64,000 bases of DNA from Thalassotalea eurytherma (GTDB lineage: Bacteria > Pseudomonadota > Gammaproteobacteria > Enterobacterales > Alteromonadaceae): contig NZ_BSSU01000001.1 in assembly GCF_030161415.1 (NCBI RefSeq), positions 1-64,000 on the forward strand, written 5' to 3'. The position numbers were made by a program, and so were the translations under genes. The stretch's first letter is position 1. Every line of letters starts with the position of its first letter. Shown here piece after piece: positions 22,638-37,028 of this stretch. A model generated the notes under the pieces. The model ran no database searches, had not been told where the DNA came from, and worked only from the letters and a program-made list of their open reading frames with translations.

Positions 22638-24704
22638 TTATTGTAATAATGAAATATCCGCTACATTTAAGAACTGGCTACGAATTTTAGCAAGTAGCGT
22701 TAAACGATTAACTTTAACTGCTTCATCGTCTGCCATCACCATTACACCATCGAAGAAGTTATCAATAGGCGTTTTTAGTTTAGCTAACGCATTAAGTACT
22801 GCTTGATATTCTTTATTAGCAATAAGTGGTGCTGTTTCTTTTTCTACAGCTTCAACGTCACTAATTAATGCTTTTTCAGCATCTTCACTTGCCAAATCAG
22901 CGTTTACATCATCAAGCAATTGACCATCAAACTTAGCTAAAATATTACCAACACGTTTGTTTGCTGCTGCTAATGTTGTTGCTTCTTCAAGGCCTTTGAA
23001 ATGAGCTACCGCTTTTACACGTTGATCAAAATCTAACGGTGCCGTTGATGCTTTAGCTAATACAGCTTGGATAATATCGACAGAAATATTTTGCTCTTGG
23101 TAGAAGGCTCTATAACGACCTAGTACAAATTCATTAACATCATTAATGACATTGTCATTAGTCAGTTTATCACCGTATAGGGCAATGCTATGCTCGATCA
23201 AAGCAGTTACATCGATGCTAAGTGACTTTTCTATGATAATGCGAATTAAGCCAATTGCAGCGCGACGTAAAGCAAACGGGTCTTTGTCACCTTTAGGTGC
23301 TTGATTGATGCCGAAGATACCGACTAAAGTATCAATTTTATCAGCGATAGCGACCGCGCAACCGATGTTTGCTTCAGGTAAGTTGTCACCTGCGAAACGC
23401 GGGCGGTACTGATCTTCTAGTGCTTGTGCAATTGAAGCATCTTCACCATCGTGAATTGCATAGTACTTACCCATAGTCCCCTGAACTTGTGGAAACTCAA
23501 GTACCATTTCCGTCATTAGGTCAGCTTTACTTAGCAAACCAGCACGGTAAGCTTGCTCTGTATTTTCATTGATAAGGCTAGCAATAAATTGGCTAAGAGC
23601 GGCAATACGCTCAGATTTATCTTTCAATGTGCCTAGTTGTTTTTGGAATAGTACTGATTCTAAGCTAGATAATCGCGCTTCTAAAGGTTGTTTTTTATCA
23701 GTTTTAAAGAAGAATTCAGCATCCGCTAAACGCGGGCGAATGACTTTTTCATTACCAGAAATAACCTGTGCAGGGTCTTTACTTTCGATATTTGAGACGA
23801 AGATAAATTTATTTAGCAACTTACCATTATCATCCATTACAGGAAAATACTTTTGATGGTCTTTCATTGAATAGATTAATGGCTCAGCTGGCACAGCTAA
23901 AAAGCTTTGATCAAAGTCACCAATTAAGGTTACAGGCCATTCTACTAACGCAGTGACTTCATCTAGTAAAGGTTGGTCAACGAGTGCATTTCCACCTAAT
24001 TCTTGCGCTGCTTTTTCTATTTGTTGCTTAATAACTTGCTGGCGTTCATTGTAATCAACCATGACATAAGCTGAAGATAACGTTTTCTCGTAATCGTCGG
24101 CATGTTCGATAGATACCAGTCCTTCACTGTGGAAGCGATGACCTTGGCTAAGGCGGTCAGATTGCACCTCCAAGACTTCACCATTGATAACTTCACGACC
24201 AAATAGCATGGTTAGTGTATGTGCTGGACGAATAAATTGGGTTCTTGTGCTTCCCCATCGCATAGGCTTAGGGATAGGAAGTTTATTGATCGCTTGTTGT
24301 ACCATTTTAGGTAACAAGGATTGAATTGACTCGCCTTTAACGGTTGCTTTATGAAGTAACCATTCGCCTTTATCCGTTTTTATGCGATCAGCCTGATCAA
24401 CAGTAATACCATTTGAACGCGCCCAACCTTCCGCAGCTTTACTTGCTGCACCATTCTCATCAAAAGCTACAGTGACAGATGGACCACGCTTTTCTACAAC
24501 TTTGTCTTCTTGATTCTCTTGAAGTTGTTCAATCTTTACTGCTAAACGGCGCGGAGAAGCAAACCAAACAGCGCTCTCGTAAGATAATGATGCATCATTA
24601 ATCTGAGATTCAATTTGAGCTAAAAATGTCTGTGCTAGCTCTTTCAATGACTTTGGTGGTAGCTCTTCTGTACCAAGTTCAATTAATAAGGTTTGTGTCG
24701 TCAT
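22638..24704 (-). CDS. glyS: Glycyl-tRNA synthetase beta subunit
   Basis: The 688-residue beta chain of the alpha2beta2 glycyl-tRNA synthetase, responsible for tRNA recognition. The N-terminal LIELGTEELPPKSL and the ALRRAAIGLIRI block with the following anticodon-binding region are typical. It shares one base with the glyQ stop, so both subunits are made from coupled reading frames. Confidence 0.97.
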   Translation of the reverse strand: MTTQTLLIELGTEELPPKSLKELAQTFLAQIESQINDASLSYESAVWFASPRRLAVKIEQLQENQEDKVVEKRGPSVTVAFDENGAASKAAEGWARSNGITVDQADRIKTDKGEWLLHKATVKGESIQSLLPKMVQQAINKLPIPKPMRWGSTRTQFIRPAHTLTMLFGREVINGEVLEVQSDRLSQGHRFHSEGLVSIEHADDYEKTLSSAYVMVDYNERQQVIKQQIEKAAQELGGNALVDQPLLDEVTALVEWPVTLIGDFDQSFLAVPAEPLIYSMKDHQKYFPVMDDNGKLLNKFIFVSNIESKDPAQVISGNEKVIRPRLADAEFFFKTDKKQPLEARLSSLESVLFQKQLGTLKDKSERIAALSQFIASLINENTEQAYRAGLLSKADLMTEMVLEFPQVQGTMGKYYAIHDGEDASIAQALEDQYRPRFAGDNLPEANIGCAVAIADKIDTLVGIFGINQAPKGDKDPFALRRAAIGLIRIIIEKSLSIDVTALIEHSIALYGDKLTNDNVINDVNEFVLGRYRAFYQEQNISVDIIQAVLAKASTAPLDFDQRVKAVAHFKGLEEATTLAAANKRVGNILAKFDGQLLDDVNADLASEDAEKALISDVEAVEKETAPLIANKEYQAVLNALAKLKTPIDNFFDGVMVMADDEAVKVNRLTLLAKIRSQFLNVADISLLQ

Positions 24705-25624
24705 TATTTATCTCCCTTATTAGTTGCGTTGGCACATAATGGAAAACCTAATTTTTCTCTCGCTTCGTAATATGCTTCAGCACATGCTTTAGATAGAGCT
24801 CTTACTCTAAGTATGTAACGCTGGCGCTCCGTTACTGAAATAGCATGGCGTGCATCAAGTAAGTTGAATGCATGAGATGCCTTCATTACTTGTTCGTATG
24901 CAGGTAATGGTAAGCCATGCTCAATAAGCTTTTGGCTTTCTTTTTCACAATGATCAAATTGAGCAAAAAGTGCAGGAACATCTGCATGTTCAAAGTTATA
25001 GGTAGACTGCTCTACTTCATTTTGGTGGAATACATCACGATAAAGTACTTTACCCATAGGGCCGTCAGTCCAAACTAGGTCATAGATGCTATCAACATTT
25101 TGAATATACATTGCTAATCGCTCTAAACCATAAGTGATTTCACCAGTAACGGGTGCACACTCTAAACCACCGACTTGTTGGAAATAAGTAAACTGAGTTA
25201 TTTCCATACCATTTAGCCAGATTTCCCACCCTAGACCCCAGGCTCCTAATGTTGGTGACTCCCAGTTATCTTCAACAAAACGGATGTCGTGAACTAATGG
25301 GTCAATGCCAAGCTCTTTTAAAGAGTTTAGGTAAAGTTCTTGAATGTTTTTTGGCGAAGGCTTTAGCATCACTTGAAATTGATAATAGTGCTGCAGGCGG
25401 TTTGGATTTTCGCCATAACGACCATCAGTAGGACGACGACATGGTTGGACATAAGCGCTGCTCATTGGCTCAGGACCAATAGCACGCAAAAATGTCATTG
25501 GATGAAATGTGCCAGCGCCTACTTCTAGATCAAGTGGCTGAATGATCACGCAGCCTTGACGTGACCAATAATCTTGTAACTGTAAAATTAGACCTTGAAA
25601 GGTTTTTATATCAAACGTACTCAT
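24704..25624 (-). CDS. glyQ: Glycyl-tRNA synthetase alpha subunit
   Basis: The catalytic class II core for glycyl-adenylate formation, 306 residues. Visible blocks are [55 protein letters not shown] and [21 protein letters not shown]. It is the first gene of glyQS. A TATAAT on the minus strand at 25659-25664 could be its -10 element, though the -35 is weak. Confidence 0.97.
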   Translation of the reverse strand: MSTFDIKTFQGLILQLQDYWSRQGCVIIQPLDLEVGAGTFHPMTFLRAIGPEPMSSAYVQPCRRPTDGRYGENPNRLQHYYQFQVMLKPSPKNIQELYLNSLKELGIDPLVHDIRFVEDNWESPTLGAWGLGWEIWLNGMEITQFTYFQQVGGLECAPVTGEITYGLERLAMYIQNVDSIYDLVWTDGPMGKVLYRDVFHQNEVEQSTYNFEHADVPALFAQFDHCEKESQKLIEHGLPLPAYEQVMKASHAFNLLDARHAISVTERQRYILRVRALSKACAEAYYEAREKLGFPLCANATNKGDK

Positions 25625-25703
25625 GTCGTTCCGAGATTACTTAAATAAAATTGTGTTAATTATACCCACTGACTTTTGATAAGCCAGTAAGGTTTTGTAT
25701 CAG

Positions 25704-25739
25704 TTAAAATAAAAAATGCCCGATTTGGTGACCGGGCAT
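25704..25739 (-). terminator. Terminator of gyrB
   Basis: Stem ATGCCCG / CGGGCAT (25716-25722 with 25733-25739) with TTTTTTATTTT on the minus strand. It lies 28 bases past the gyrB stop and closes the dnaA-dnaN-recF-gyrB operon. Confidence 0.85.
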
Positions 25740-25766
25740 GATATTTTGGTTATTGCTAGTTATAAA

Positions 25767-29299
<3,533 letters not shown>

Positions 29300-29302
29300 T
29301 CA

Positions 29303-30406
29303 TTACAAACGCATCGGCATAACAACATAAATTGCTTCACCTGAGTCTTTACCTTCAATAACAACACTGCTATTTGCATCAGACAATGTAAACACAACTT
29401 CTTCGTCTTTAATTGCATTTAGTACATCAAGTACATAGCTTACATTAAAGCCAATCTCTAAAGCTTCATATGGAAAATCAATTTCAATCAACTCTTCTGC
29501 TTGTTCTTGCTCAGGATTATTAGCAGTTATCTTTAATTCTGCTGGTTCAAAATTTAAACGTACACCTTTGAATTTCTCATTCGACAAAATTGATGCTCGA
29601 GATAATACCTGACGTAATGCATCTTTATCCGTTGTTAATACTTTATCACCGTTTCTCGGCAGTACACGACGGTAATCAGGGAACCGACCATCAACTAACT
29701 TACTAGTAAAAGAAAATGCCGTATCTAAAATTCGAATATGGTTAGAACCCATAAATATTTGAATTTCTTCATCAACAGGTTCAAGCAAACGAATAATTTC
29801 CAAAATCCCTTTACGAGGAACGATAACTTGGCGTGATGGCAATGCTAACGAGTCATTACCAATTTTACAAATCGCTAATCTATGTCCATCAGTGGCTACC
29901 GAACGAATTTCATTACCTTCAGTTTCAATGGACATACCATTAAGATAATAACGAACATCTTGGTTTGCCATTGAAAAATGCGTACTTTCAATCAAACGTA
30001 ATAATTCAGACTTAAGCAGTTTAAATTCTACATCGCCTTGCCATTCCTCAATATTAGGAAAGTCAGTGGCAGCGAGCGTTGATAATGAATATTTACTTCG
30101 CCCCGTGCTAATGGTTACCGCTTCATCATGCGCATCGAAAATAAGTTGCGAGTTATCAGGTAAACTTTTACAAATATCAAGTAGCTTTCTTGCAGGTATT
30201 GTAACTTTACCGTCTTCACCTTGGTTTTCAACTTCAGCGTAAGAAACCATCTCAAGTTCTAAATCTGTCGCCGTCAAAGTAAATGAGTGACCACTAACCT
30301 CAAAAAGTACATTGCCTAATATAGGTAATGTACTTTTACGCTCTACGGCCCCGGATACCAAAAGTAATGGCTTAAGTAAGACTTCCCTATTTACCGAAAA
30401 CTTCAT
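29303..30406 (-). CDS. dnaN: DNA polymerase III sliding clamp (beta subunit)
   Basis: The ring-shaped processivity clamp, 367 residues in three similar domains. It begins MKFSVNREVLLKPL and ends with VVMPMRL, the conserved C-terminus contacting clamp-binding partners. It is 19 bases after dnaA in the dnaA-dnaN-recF-gyrB operon. Confidence 0.98.
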   Translation of the reverse strand: MKFSVNREVLLKPLLLVSGAVERKSTLPILGNVLFEVSGHSFTLTATDLELEMVSYAEVENQGEDGKVTIPARKLLDICKSLPDNSQLIFDAHDEAVTISTGRSKYSLSTLAATDFPNIEEWQGDVEFKLLKSELLRLIESTHFSMANQDVRYYLNGMSIETEGNEIRSVATDGHRLAICKIGNDSLALPSRQVIVPRKGILEIIRLLEPVDEEIQIFMGSNHIRILDTAFSFTSKLVDGRFPDYRRVLPRNGDKVLTTDKDALRQVLSRASILSNEKFKGVRLNFEPAELKITANNPEQEQAEELIEIDFPYEALEIGFNVSYVLDVLNAIKDEEVVFTLSDANSSVVIEGKDSGEAIYVVMPMRL

Positions 30407-30425
30407 TTGCTATAACCCTAAATTT

Positions 30426-31784
30426 TTAAGAGGACAATGTTCTTATTAAGTTTGAATAATCTTCTTTTATATCATGAGAATCTTCACGAAGCTCTTTTAC
30501 TTTTCGACAAGCATGAAGAACTGTCGTGTGATCTCTACCACCAAATGCATCGCCAATCTCAGGCAAGCTATGGTTGGTTAATTCTTTAGACAACGCCATA
30601 GCAATTTGGCGAGGTCTTGCTACCGATCGGCTGCGTCGTTTCGACAACAGATCTGCCACTTTGATTTTATAATATTCAGCTACTGTACGTTGTATATTAT
30701 CGATAGTAACAAGCTTGTCTTGCAGTGCAAGTAAATCTCGCAAAGCTTCTCGAACAAAATCAATTGTGATCGCACGACCAGTAAAGTTTGCGTTAGCAAT
30801 TACACGATTTAGCGCGCCTTCAAGATCACGCACATTTGCTCGAATTCGCTTAGCAATAAAGAATGCAACTTCGTCGGCTAAATTAATCTGACGCTCCTGA
30901 GCCTTTCTCTTAAGGATCGCGACACGCGTTTCTAACTCTGGTGGTTCAATTGCTAAAGTAAGACCCCACCCAAAACGAGACTTAAGACGATCTTCAACAC
31001 CATCAATTTCTTTTGGATAACGGTCACTAGTTAAAATAATTTGCTGATTACCTTCTAACAATGCGTTAAAGGTATGAAAAAACTCTTCTTGAGTTCGCTC
31101 TTTGTTAGCGAAAAACTGAATATCATCAATCAGTAAAGCGTCAACACCTCGGTAATACTGCTTGAACTGTTCAATGGCATTGTTTTGCAATGCTTTTACC
31201 ATATCTTGAACAAAGCGCTCAGAGTGCATATAAGCAATTTTTGCTTTAGGATTACTATGTAAAATACCGTTGCCAACAGCATGCAATAAGTGAGTTTTAC
31301 CTAAACCAGTATCACCGTATATAAATAGAGGGTTATAAGCTGTACCAGGGTTATCAGCAACCTGTGAAGCAGCAGCACGCGCCAATTGGTTTGACTTACC
31401 CTCAACAAAGTTATCAAAGGTATATTTTGCAAAAACATTGGTTGTTTTGGGTAAATTCGCTTCTGGTTGAGACGGTGCAGGATTGATCGTTGGCTTAGGC
31501 ACCTCAGTTACGGGGGAACTATTGCTTTCAGAACTTGTTGGTAAGCTACCAACATCGAATCGAAGTAATGGAGGGTTTGATTGCTCTTCCATCGATACAA
31601 GCTCGTTAATACGATCAACATACTTTTCACGAACCCAATCAAGCACAAAGCGATTAGGCGCGTAAATCGTCATGATGTTATTTTCTTCCACACATTGAAG
31701 AGGACGGATCCACATACTAAATTGTTGTGCAGGTAATTCTTCTTGTAAAACAGAAAGGCAACGTTGCCAGAGTGATTGTGACAC
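30426..31784 (-). CDS. dnaA: Chromosomal replication initiator DnaA
   Basis: The AAA+ initiator that binds 9-mer boxes and melts oriC. It is 452 residues. Domain I (1 to about 85) is followed by a Ser/Pro/Thr-rich linker (about 95-115), then Walker [12 protein letters not shown], Walker B LLIDDIQF, and domain IV with [15 protein letters not shown]. The start is GTG, preceded by AGGAG. A perfect DnaA box lies upstream at 31891-31899, suggesting autoregulation. Confidence 0.98.
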   Translation of the reverse strand: MSQSLWQRCLSVLQEELPAQQFSMWIRPLQCVEENNIMTIYAPNRFVLDWVREKYVDRINELVSMEEQSNPPLLRFDVGSLPTSSESNSSPVTEVPKPTINPAPSQPEANLPKTTNVFAKYTFDNFVEGKSNQLARAAASQVADNPGTAYNPLFIYGDTGLGKTHLLHAVGNGILHSNPKAKIAYMHSERFVQDMVKALQNNAIEQFKQYYRGVDALLIDDIQFFANKERTQEEFFHTFNALLEGNQQIILTSDRYPKEIDGVEDRLKSRFGWGLTLAIEPPELETRVAILKRKAQERQINLADEVAFFIAKRIRANVRDLEGALNRVIANANFTGRAITIDFVREALRDLLALQDKLVTIDNIQRTVAEYYKIKVADLLSKRRSRSVARPRQIAMALSKELTNHSLPEIGDAFGGRDHTTVLHACRKVKELREDSHDIKEDYSNLIRTLSS

Positions 31785-32379
<595 letters not shown>

Positions 32380-32404
32380 TCTCTTACGAGATAGGTAGCC
32401 TATA

Positions 32405-32767
32405 ATGACGGTTACTAAAAAGTTTACTCGGGAGTCAAGAATATTGACTCCCAGTCAATTTCAAAACATCTTCTCAAATCCTACTAGATTTTCTACTCAA
32501 CACTTCACTGTTTTAACGACACCTAATAATGATCAACAAAATCGTTTAGGGCTAGCTATTGCAAAAAAACGTGTCAAACTAGCAGTTCAACGAAACAGAA
32601 TAAAACGTTTAGTGCGCGAGAGTTTTCGTCTTAACCAACATAAATTACCACATATAGATATGGTAATAATGGTAAAATCTGGGGTTGATACCCTTGAAAA
32701 CGAAGACATTAGCAAGCAAATATATGGCATATGGCGAAAAATAGACCGTCGATTGGGCAAAAAATAG
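32405..32767 (+). CDS. rnpA: Ribonuclease P protein component
   Basis: The protein cofactor of RNase P, which matures tRNA 5' ends. It is 120 residues and basic, with the RNR signature in [22 protein letters not shown]. It lies 25 bases after rpmH, and its last 37 bases overlap the start of yidD. Confidence 0.97.
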   Translation: MTVTKKFTRESRILTPSQFQNIFSNPTRFSTQHFTVLTTPNNDQQNRLGLAIAKKRVKLAVQRNRIKRLVRESFRLNQHKLPHIDMVIMVKSGVDTLENEDISKQIYGIWRKIDRRLGKK

Positions 32768-32988
32768 CAATTTTACTGATAAAAGGTTATCAAAACTTTA
32801 TCAGCCCTATGTTCGGTGCCAGCAAATGTCGCTTCCATCCAACCTGTTCTTTTTATGCAATAGAAGCAATAAATCGTTTCGGATTGTTAAAAGGTGGTTG
32901 GTTAGCAAGCAAACGTATACTAAAATGCCATCCTTTACATGAAGGTGGTGAAGATCCAGTACCACTCAAACCAAAAGAGAAAAAATAG
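32731..32988 (+). CDS. yidD: Membrane protein insertion efficiency factor YidD
   Basis: 85 residues with an amphipathic N-terminal helix and the signature [22 protein letters not shown]. It assists YidC-dependent membrane insertion. The start lies inside rnpA in another frame and the stop is 3 bases before yidC, the standard tight rnpA-yidD-yidC packing. Confidence 0.95.
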   Translation: MAKNRPSIGQKIAILLIKGYQNFISPMFGASKCRFHPTCSFYAIEAINRFGLLKGGWLASKRILKCHPLHEGGEDPVPLKPKEKK

Positions 32989-32991
32989 CTT

Positions 32992-34623
32992 ATGGAATCC
33001 CAACGCAGTTTGCTTTTTATAGCATTGCTTGTAGTTAGCTTTTTGTTATTTCAACAATGGCAATTAGAACATGCGCCTATTCAAGTACAAGAGCAGAACC
33101 AAGTAACACAAGAAACTCAGTCAGCAGAGAACAACACTGGCGATTTCGTACCTGCATCTTCACAAGCACAAGCAAGTGCCGATGTTGTAAAACCTTCAGC
33201 TAAGATGATCACAGTAACAACCGATGTTGTTAAAGTAATGATCAATACCCAAGGTGGTGACATTACTGAAGTGGCATTGTTAAGTTATGATACTGAGCAA
33301 GGTAGTGGTATTCCTTACACTATGCTTCAAAACGGTGCTCGTAAATATATTGCACAAAGTGGCTTAACGGGGGCTAATGGTCCAGATCGCTTGATACCGG
33401 GTCGCCCAATTTATCAAGTTGAAAAAACCGATTATCAACTTAACGATCAAGGTGAGTTAACAGTTAACTTAACGTTAAACCAAGAAAATGGCTTAAACAT
33501 TGTTAAAACTTATACCTTCGTTCAAGGTAAATACGATATAGGCCTAACTTATACACTAGCTAACACTACGACACAAAGTGCAAGCGTTCAGTTATATGGT
33601 CAGTTAAAACAATCTACATTTGTTGATGAATCTTCAGCCTTAATGCCAACATATCGTGGTGCAGCATACTCAACAACGGAAGATCGTTACGAAAAGTATG
33701 ACTTCTCAGATATTGCAGACGCAAACTTAAACCAAACAACTCGCGGTGGTTGGGTTGCTATGCTTGAACACTATTTTGTTTCGGCTTGGGTGCCACAAGT
33801 TGGCGACAACAATCAACTTTATACAAACTACACATCTAATGGTGATGCTGTTATTGGATTCAAAGCACCAGCGATAACAGTTGATGCAAACCAAAATGCT
33901 ACAGCATCAGCAATTTTATATGTCGGCCCTAAATTACAAGATGAACTAGAAGTTCTTGCTGACGGTTTAGATCTAACAGTAGATTTTGGCTTCTTATTTA
34001 TGATCAGCCAACCATTGCACTGGTTACTATTAGCAATTCAATCAATTGTTGTTAACTGGGGTATGGCGATTATCGTTATCACATTAATCGTAAAAGGTTT
34101 GATGTACCCATTAACGAAAGCGCAATACACGTCAATGGCTAAAATGCGTGATTTACAGCCTAAAATGCAACAGTTAAAAGAGCGCTTTGGTGATGACCGT
34201 CAAAAGATGGGTCAAGCAACAATGGAGCTTTACCGTAAAGAAAAAGTAAATCCTGCGGGTGGTTGTTTACCTATGCTCATTCAAATGCCTATTTTCTTAG
34301 CGCTATACTGGGTATTCCTAGAAAGTGTTGAATTACGCCATGCGGGCTTTGGTTTATGGTTAACAGATCTATCTTCAAAAGATCCGTACTACATATTACC
34401 TATTCTAATGGGTATCAGTATGTTTGTTATGCAAAAAATGCAGCCAATGACCGCTACAGATCCAATGCAACAGAAGATCATGCAATACATGCCAGTAATG
34501 TTTACCGTTTTCTTCTTCTGGTTCCCATCAGGTCTAGTACTTTACTGGTTAGTGAGTAACGTTATATCAATAGTACAAATGAAAATTATTTTTAGAGGCA
34601 TGGAAAAAGCCAAACAAAAATAA
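32992..34623 (+). CDS. yidC: Membrane protein insertase YidC
   Basis: 543 residues: an N-terminal transmembrane anchor (about 5-22), a large periplasmic domain (about 23-330), and the conserved C-terminal insertase core of five helices. The core includes MYPLTKAQYTSMAKMRDLQPKM and NPAGGCLPMLIQMPIFLALYWVF. It inserts proteins alone or with SecYEG and is also needed for the F-ATPase c subunit, encoded downstream as atpE. Confidence 0.98.
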   Translation: MESQRSLLFIALLVVSFLLFQQWQLEHAPIQVQEQNQVTQETQSAENNTGDFVPASSQAQASADVVKPSAKMITVTTDVVKVMINTQGGDITEVALLSYDTEQGSGIPYTMLQNGARKYIAQSGLTGANGPDRLIPGRPIYQVEKTDYQLNDQGELTVNLTLNQENGLNIVKTYTFVQGKYDIGLTYTLANTTTQSASVQLYGQLKQSTFVDESSALMPTYRGAAYSTTEDRYEKYDFSDIADANLNQTTRGGWVAMLEHYFVSAWVPQVGDNNQLYTNYTSNGDAVIGFKAPAITVDANQNATASAILYVGPKLQDELEVLADGLDLTVDFGFLFMISQPLHWLLLAIQSIVVNWGMAIIVITLIVKGLMYPLTKAQYTSMAKMRDLQPKMQQLKERFGDDRQKMGQATMELYRKEKVNPAGGCLPMLIQMPIFLALYWVFLESVELRHAGFGLWLTDLSSKDPYYILPILMGISMFVMQKMQPMTATDPMQQKIMQYMPVMFTVFFFWFPSGLVLYWLVSNVISIVQMKIIFRGMEKAKQK

Positions 34624-34640
34624 CATATCGTAATAGATAA

Positions 34641-34670
34641 AAAGGCGGCCTTAGGGTCGCCTTTTTTTTT
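34641..34670 (+). terminator. Terminator after yidC
   Basis: Stem AAGGCGGCC / GGTCGCCTT with one G-T pair and a 4-base loop, then nine or more T, 18 bases after the yidC stop. Confidence 0.88.
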
Positions 34671-34733
34671 CCCCTTTCCGGTTTATACCAACATAGAGTA
34701 AAATACCGACATAAGTCACTTTTGAGATTCAAC

Positions 34734-36116
34734 ATGACTGCCATGTCATTACAAAGCAACACAGAAACAATTACCGCGCAAGCAACGGCACCTGGGCGCG
34801 GTGGTGTTGGTATTATTCGTGTTTCAGGCCCTCTTGCTTCACTGGCCGCTCAAACGATATTAGGCAAACAGCCACAAACTCGTAAAGCTGAATATTTGCC
34901 TTTTAAAAACAGCCAAGGCGAAACATTAGACCAAGGTATCGCACTATTTTTTGAAGGGCCGAACTCATTTACCGGTGAAGATGTACTCGAACTGCAAGGT
35001 CATGGTGGCCCTGTTATTTTAGATATGCTGCTTAAAGAAATCGTCGCGATAAGCAAAATTCGCATGGCTAAACCTGGTGAGTTCAGTGAACAAGCATTCC
35101 TCAATGACAAACTCGATTTAACGCAAGCTGAAGCCATTGCTGATCTTATTAACTCAAGTTCAGAGCAAGCAGCTAAAAGTGCTTTACAATCATTACAAGG
35201 AAGCTTCTCCAAGCTTGTACATCAACTCGTAGAAGATGTCATTCATCTGCGTATGTATGTTGAAGCAGCAATTGACTTTCCAGAAGAAGAGATAGACTTT
35301 CTTGCAGATGAAAAAGTGCTTAATGATCTTAATGCAATCATTGAAAGTGTTGATGATGTTCAAAAACAAGCTAAACAAGGCAGTATCTTACGTGAAGGTA
35401 TGCGCGTTGTAATTGCTGGGCGACCAAATGCTGGTAAATCGAGTTTACTAAACGCACTAAGCGGCAAAGATACGGCCATTGTAACCGATATCGAAGGTAC
35501 TACGCGTGATGTGTTAACCGAACAAATTCACATTGATGGCATGCCGCTTCATATTATTGATACCGCGGGTCTGCGTGAAAGTCCTGATAAAGTGGAGCAA
35601 ATAGGTATTGAACGCGCATGGCAAGAAATAAAGAAAGCAGATCGTGTTTTACTCATGATTGATTCGTCCAATGATCAAGCGATAGATCTCAAAACATTTT
35701 GGCCTGAATTCTACCAAGCATTGCCAGAAAATATTGGCGTGACCATTGTTAAGAACAAAGCAGATATTTCGGGTGCTGCAATTGGTGTCACGGAAGAAAA
35801 CAGTGATCCAACGATCACCTTGTCTGCAAAAACAAATGAAGGAATTGAGTTACTCACCGATCATTTGAAACAGATTATAGGATATCAAGGTAATACTGAA
35901 GGTGGCTTTATGGCGCGCAGAAGGCATCTAGTGGCATTGGATAATGCTTACCAACATTTAATTAATGGTAGAGATCAATTACAAGCTTACGTTGCCGGAG
36001 AAATACTTGCAGAAGAACTAAGAATTTGCCAACAAGAACTTAATGAAATTACTGGTGAATTTACCAGTGATGATCTACTTGGCAAAATATTCTCATCATT
36101 TTGTATTGGTAAGTAG
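34734..36116 (+). CDS. mnmE: tRNA uridine-5-carboxymethylaminomethyl GTPase MnmE
   Basis: Acts with MnmG on the wobble uridine of several tRNAs. From the ATG at 34734 it is 460 residues. It has an N-terminal folate-binding domain ([19 protein letters not shown]), a helical domain, and an inserted G domain with [14 protein letters not shown] and DTAGLRES. It ends with the invariant FCIGK, whose Cys is functional. The in-frame TTG 12 bases upstream is less likely. Its partner mnmG is the next gene but one, across oriC. Confidence 0.97.
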   Translation: MTAMSLQSNTETITAQATAPGRGGVGIIRVSGPLASLAAQTILGKQPQTRKAEYLPFKNSQGETLDQGIALFFEGPNSFTGEDVLELQGHGGPVILDMLLKEIVAISKIRMAKPGEFSEQAFLNDKLDLTQAEAIADLINSSSEQAAKSALQSLQGSFSKLVHQLVEDVIHLRMYVEAAIDFPEEEIDFLADEKVLNDLNAIIESVDDVQKQAKQGSILREGMRVVIAGRPNAGKSSLLNALSGKDTAIVTDIEGTTRDVLTEQIHIDGMPLHIIDTAGLRESPDKVEQIGIERAWQEIKKADRVLLMIDSSNDQAIDLKTFWPEFYQALPENIGVTIVKNKADISGAAIGVTEENSDPTITLSAKTNEGIELLTDHLKQIIGYQGNTEGGFMARRRHLVALDNAYQHLINGRDQLQAYVAGEILAEELRICQQELNEITGEFTSDDLLGKIFSSFCIGK

Positions 36117-36184
36117 TTCTCTACTTTATTAATACGATGCACTAAATGCTATAGTTACGCTTATTTATCTTACTGAGCTTAACT

Positions 36185-36631
36185 ATGGCATCTATTCAAA
36201 TAATTGTAGGCAGTATGTTAGGCGGATCTGAGTATGTTGCAGAAGCATGTCAAGATGCGCTAAACGAATTAGGCCACCAAACTACCCTTCATTTATCACC
36301 GAATTTAGACGAAATTCCTACCCAAAATCAAACGTGGCTAATTTGTACGTCAACTCATGGCGCTGGTGAGTACCCTGACAATATTCAACCCTTTGTTGAT
36401 CAGTTAACAGATCAAACTATTGATCTATCAACAACCCATTGTTTAACGATCGGTTTGGGTGATACAAATTACGATACCTATTGCTATGCAGCTAAAAACA
36501 TTAATAAACTAATAAAAACAAAAGGTTGTAAAGAGTTAAAAGAGCCTCTTCTACTCGATATGCAGCAGGATATAGATCCAGAAGAAGTCGCTTCTCAGTG
36601 GATAACCGATCTAAAAGATCAGTTATCGTGA
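36185..36631 (+). CDS. mioC: Flavodoxin-like protein MioC
   Basis: 148 residues with a flavodoxin fold: the FMN phosphate loop GSMLGGSEYVAE near 9-20, then STHGAGEYPDN and LGDTNYDTYCYA. MioC flanks oriC in E. coli, and its transcription runs into the origin; the same orientation occurs here. The biochemical role of MioC is only partly known. Confidence 0.92.
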   Translation: MASIQIIVGSMLGGSEYVAEACQDALNELGHQTTLHLSPNLDEIPTQNQTWLICTSTHGAGEYPDNIQPFVDQLTDQTIDLSTTHCLTIGLGDTNYDTYCYAAKNINKLIKTKGCKELKEPLLLDMQQDIDPEEVASQWITDLKDQLS

Positions 36632-37028
36632 TCTTACCCATAAGTTATTCACATATTACGATCTAAAAATATAGCTATGTGGATATCTCTGTTTGTAACC
36701 TCTTAAATAGATCTTATTATTCAGTTTATTAAATTTATATCAATTTCAGCTGTGGATAAACAGCCGTTTTGATCAAAGGATATACCGCATTAGATCAACG
36801 CTTGATCACAGGATCTGATCACTCGGATCTACTTGGTACATATAGACTACAGCGACTTATCAACAGAAAAAGACGATCTTAATAGTAAGTAATAATAAGA
36901 TCTTTATATAAGATCTTTATATTTAATAAGTGATCGTCTTTAAAAATTTAACGATAATTTTCATTTCAACGATCTAAAAAAAACGGTAGAATACGTGCCC
37001 TTTTATTCAAACCTAAGGTAAATGATCA
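36632..37028. other. oriC: oriC, chromosomal replication origin
   Basis: A 397-base AT-rich gap between mioC and mnmG, arranged like E. coli oriC. DnaA boxes: TTATTCACA (36645-36653), TGTGGATAT (36678-36686), a perfect TGTGGATAA (36751-36759) and TTATCAACA (36857-36865). On the mnmG side, three E. coli-type 13-mers read on the minus strand from GATC: 36890-36902 and 36903-36915 in exact tandem, and 36923-36935 (GATCACTTATTAA, close to an E. coli 13-mer). About 16 GATC sites crowd the region, as expected for Dam/SeqA control. Box orientations match E. coli R4, R2 and R1. Confidence 0.9.
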
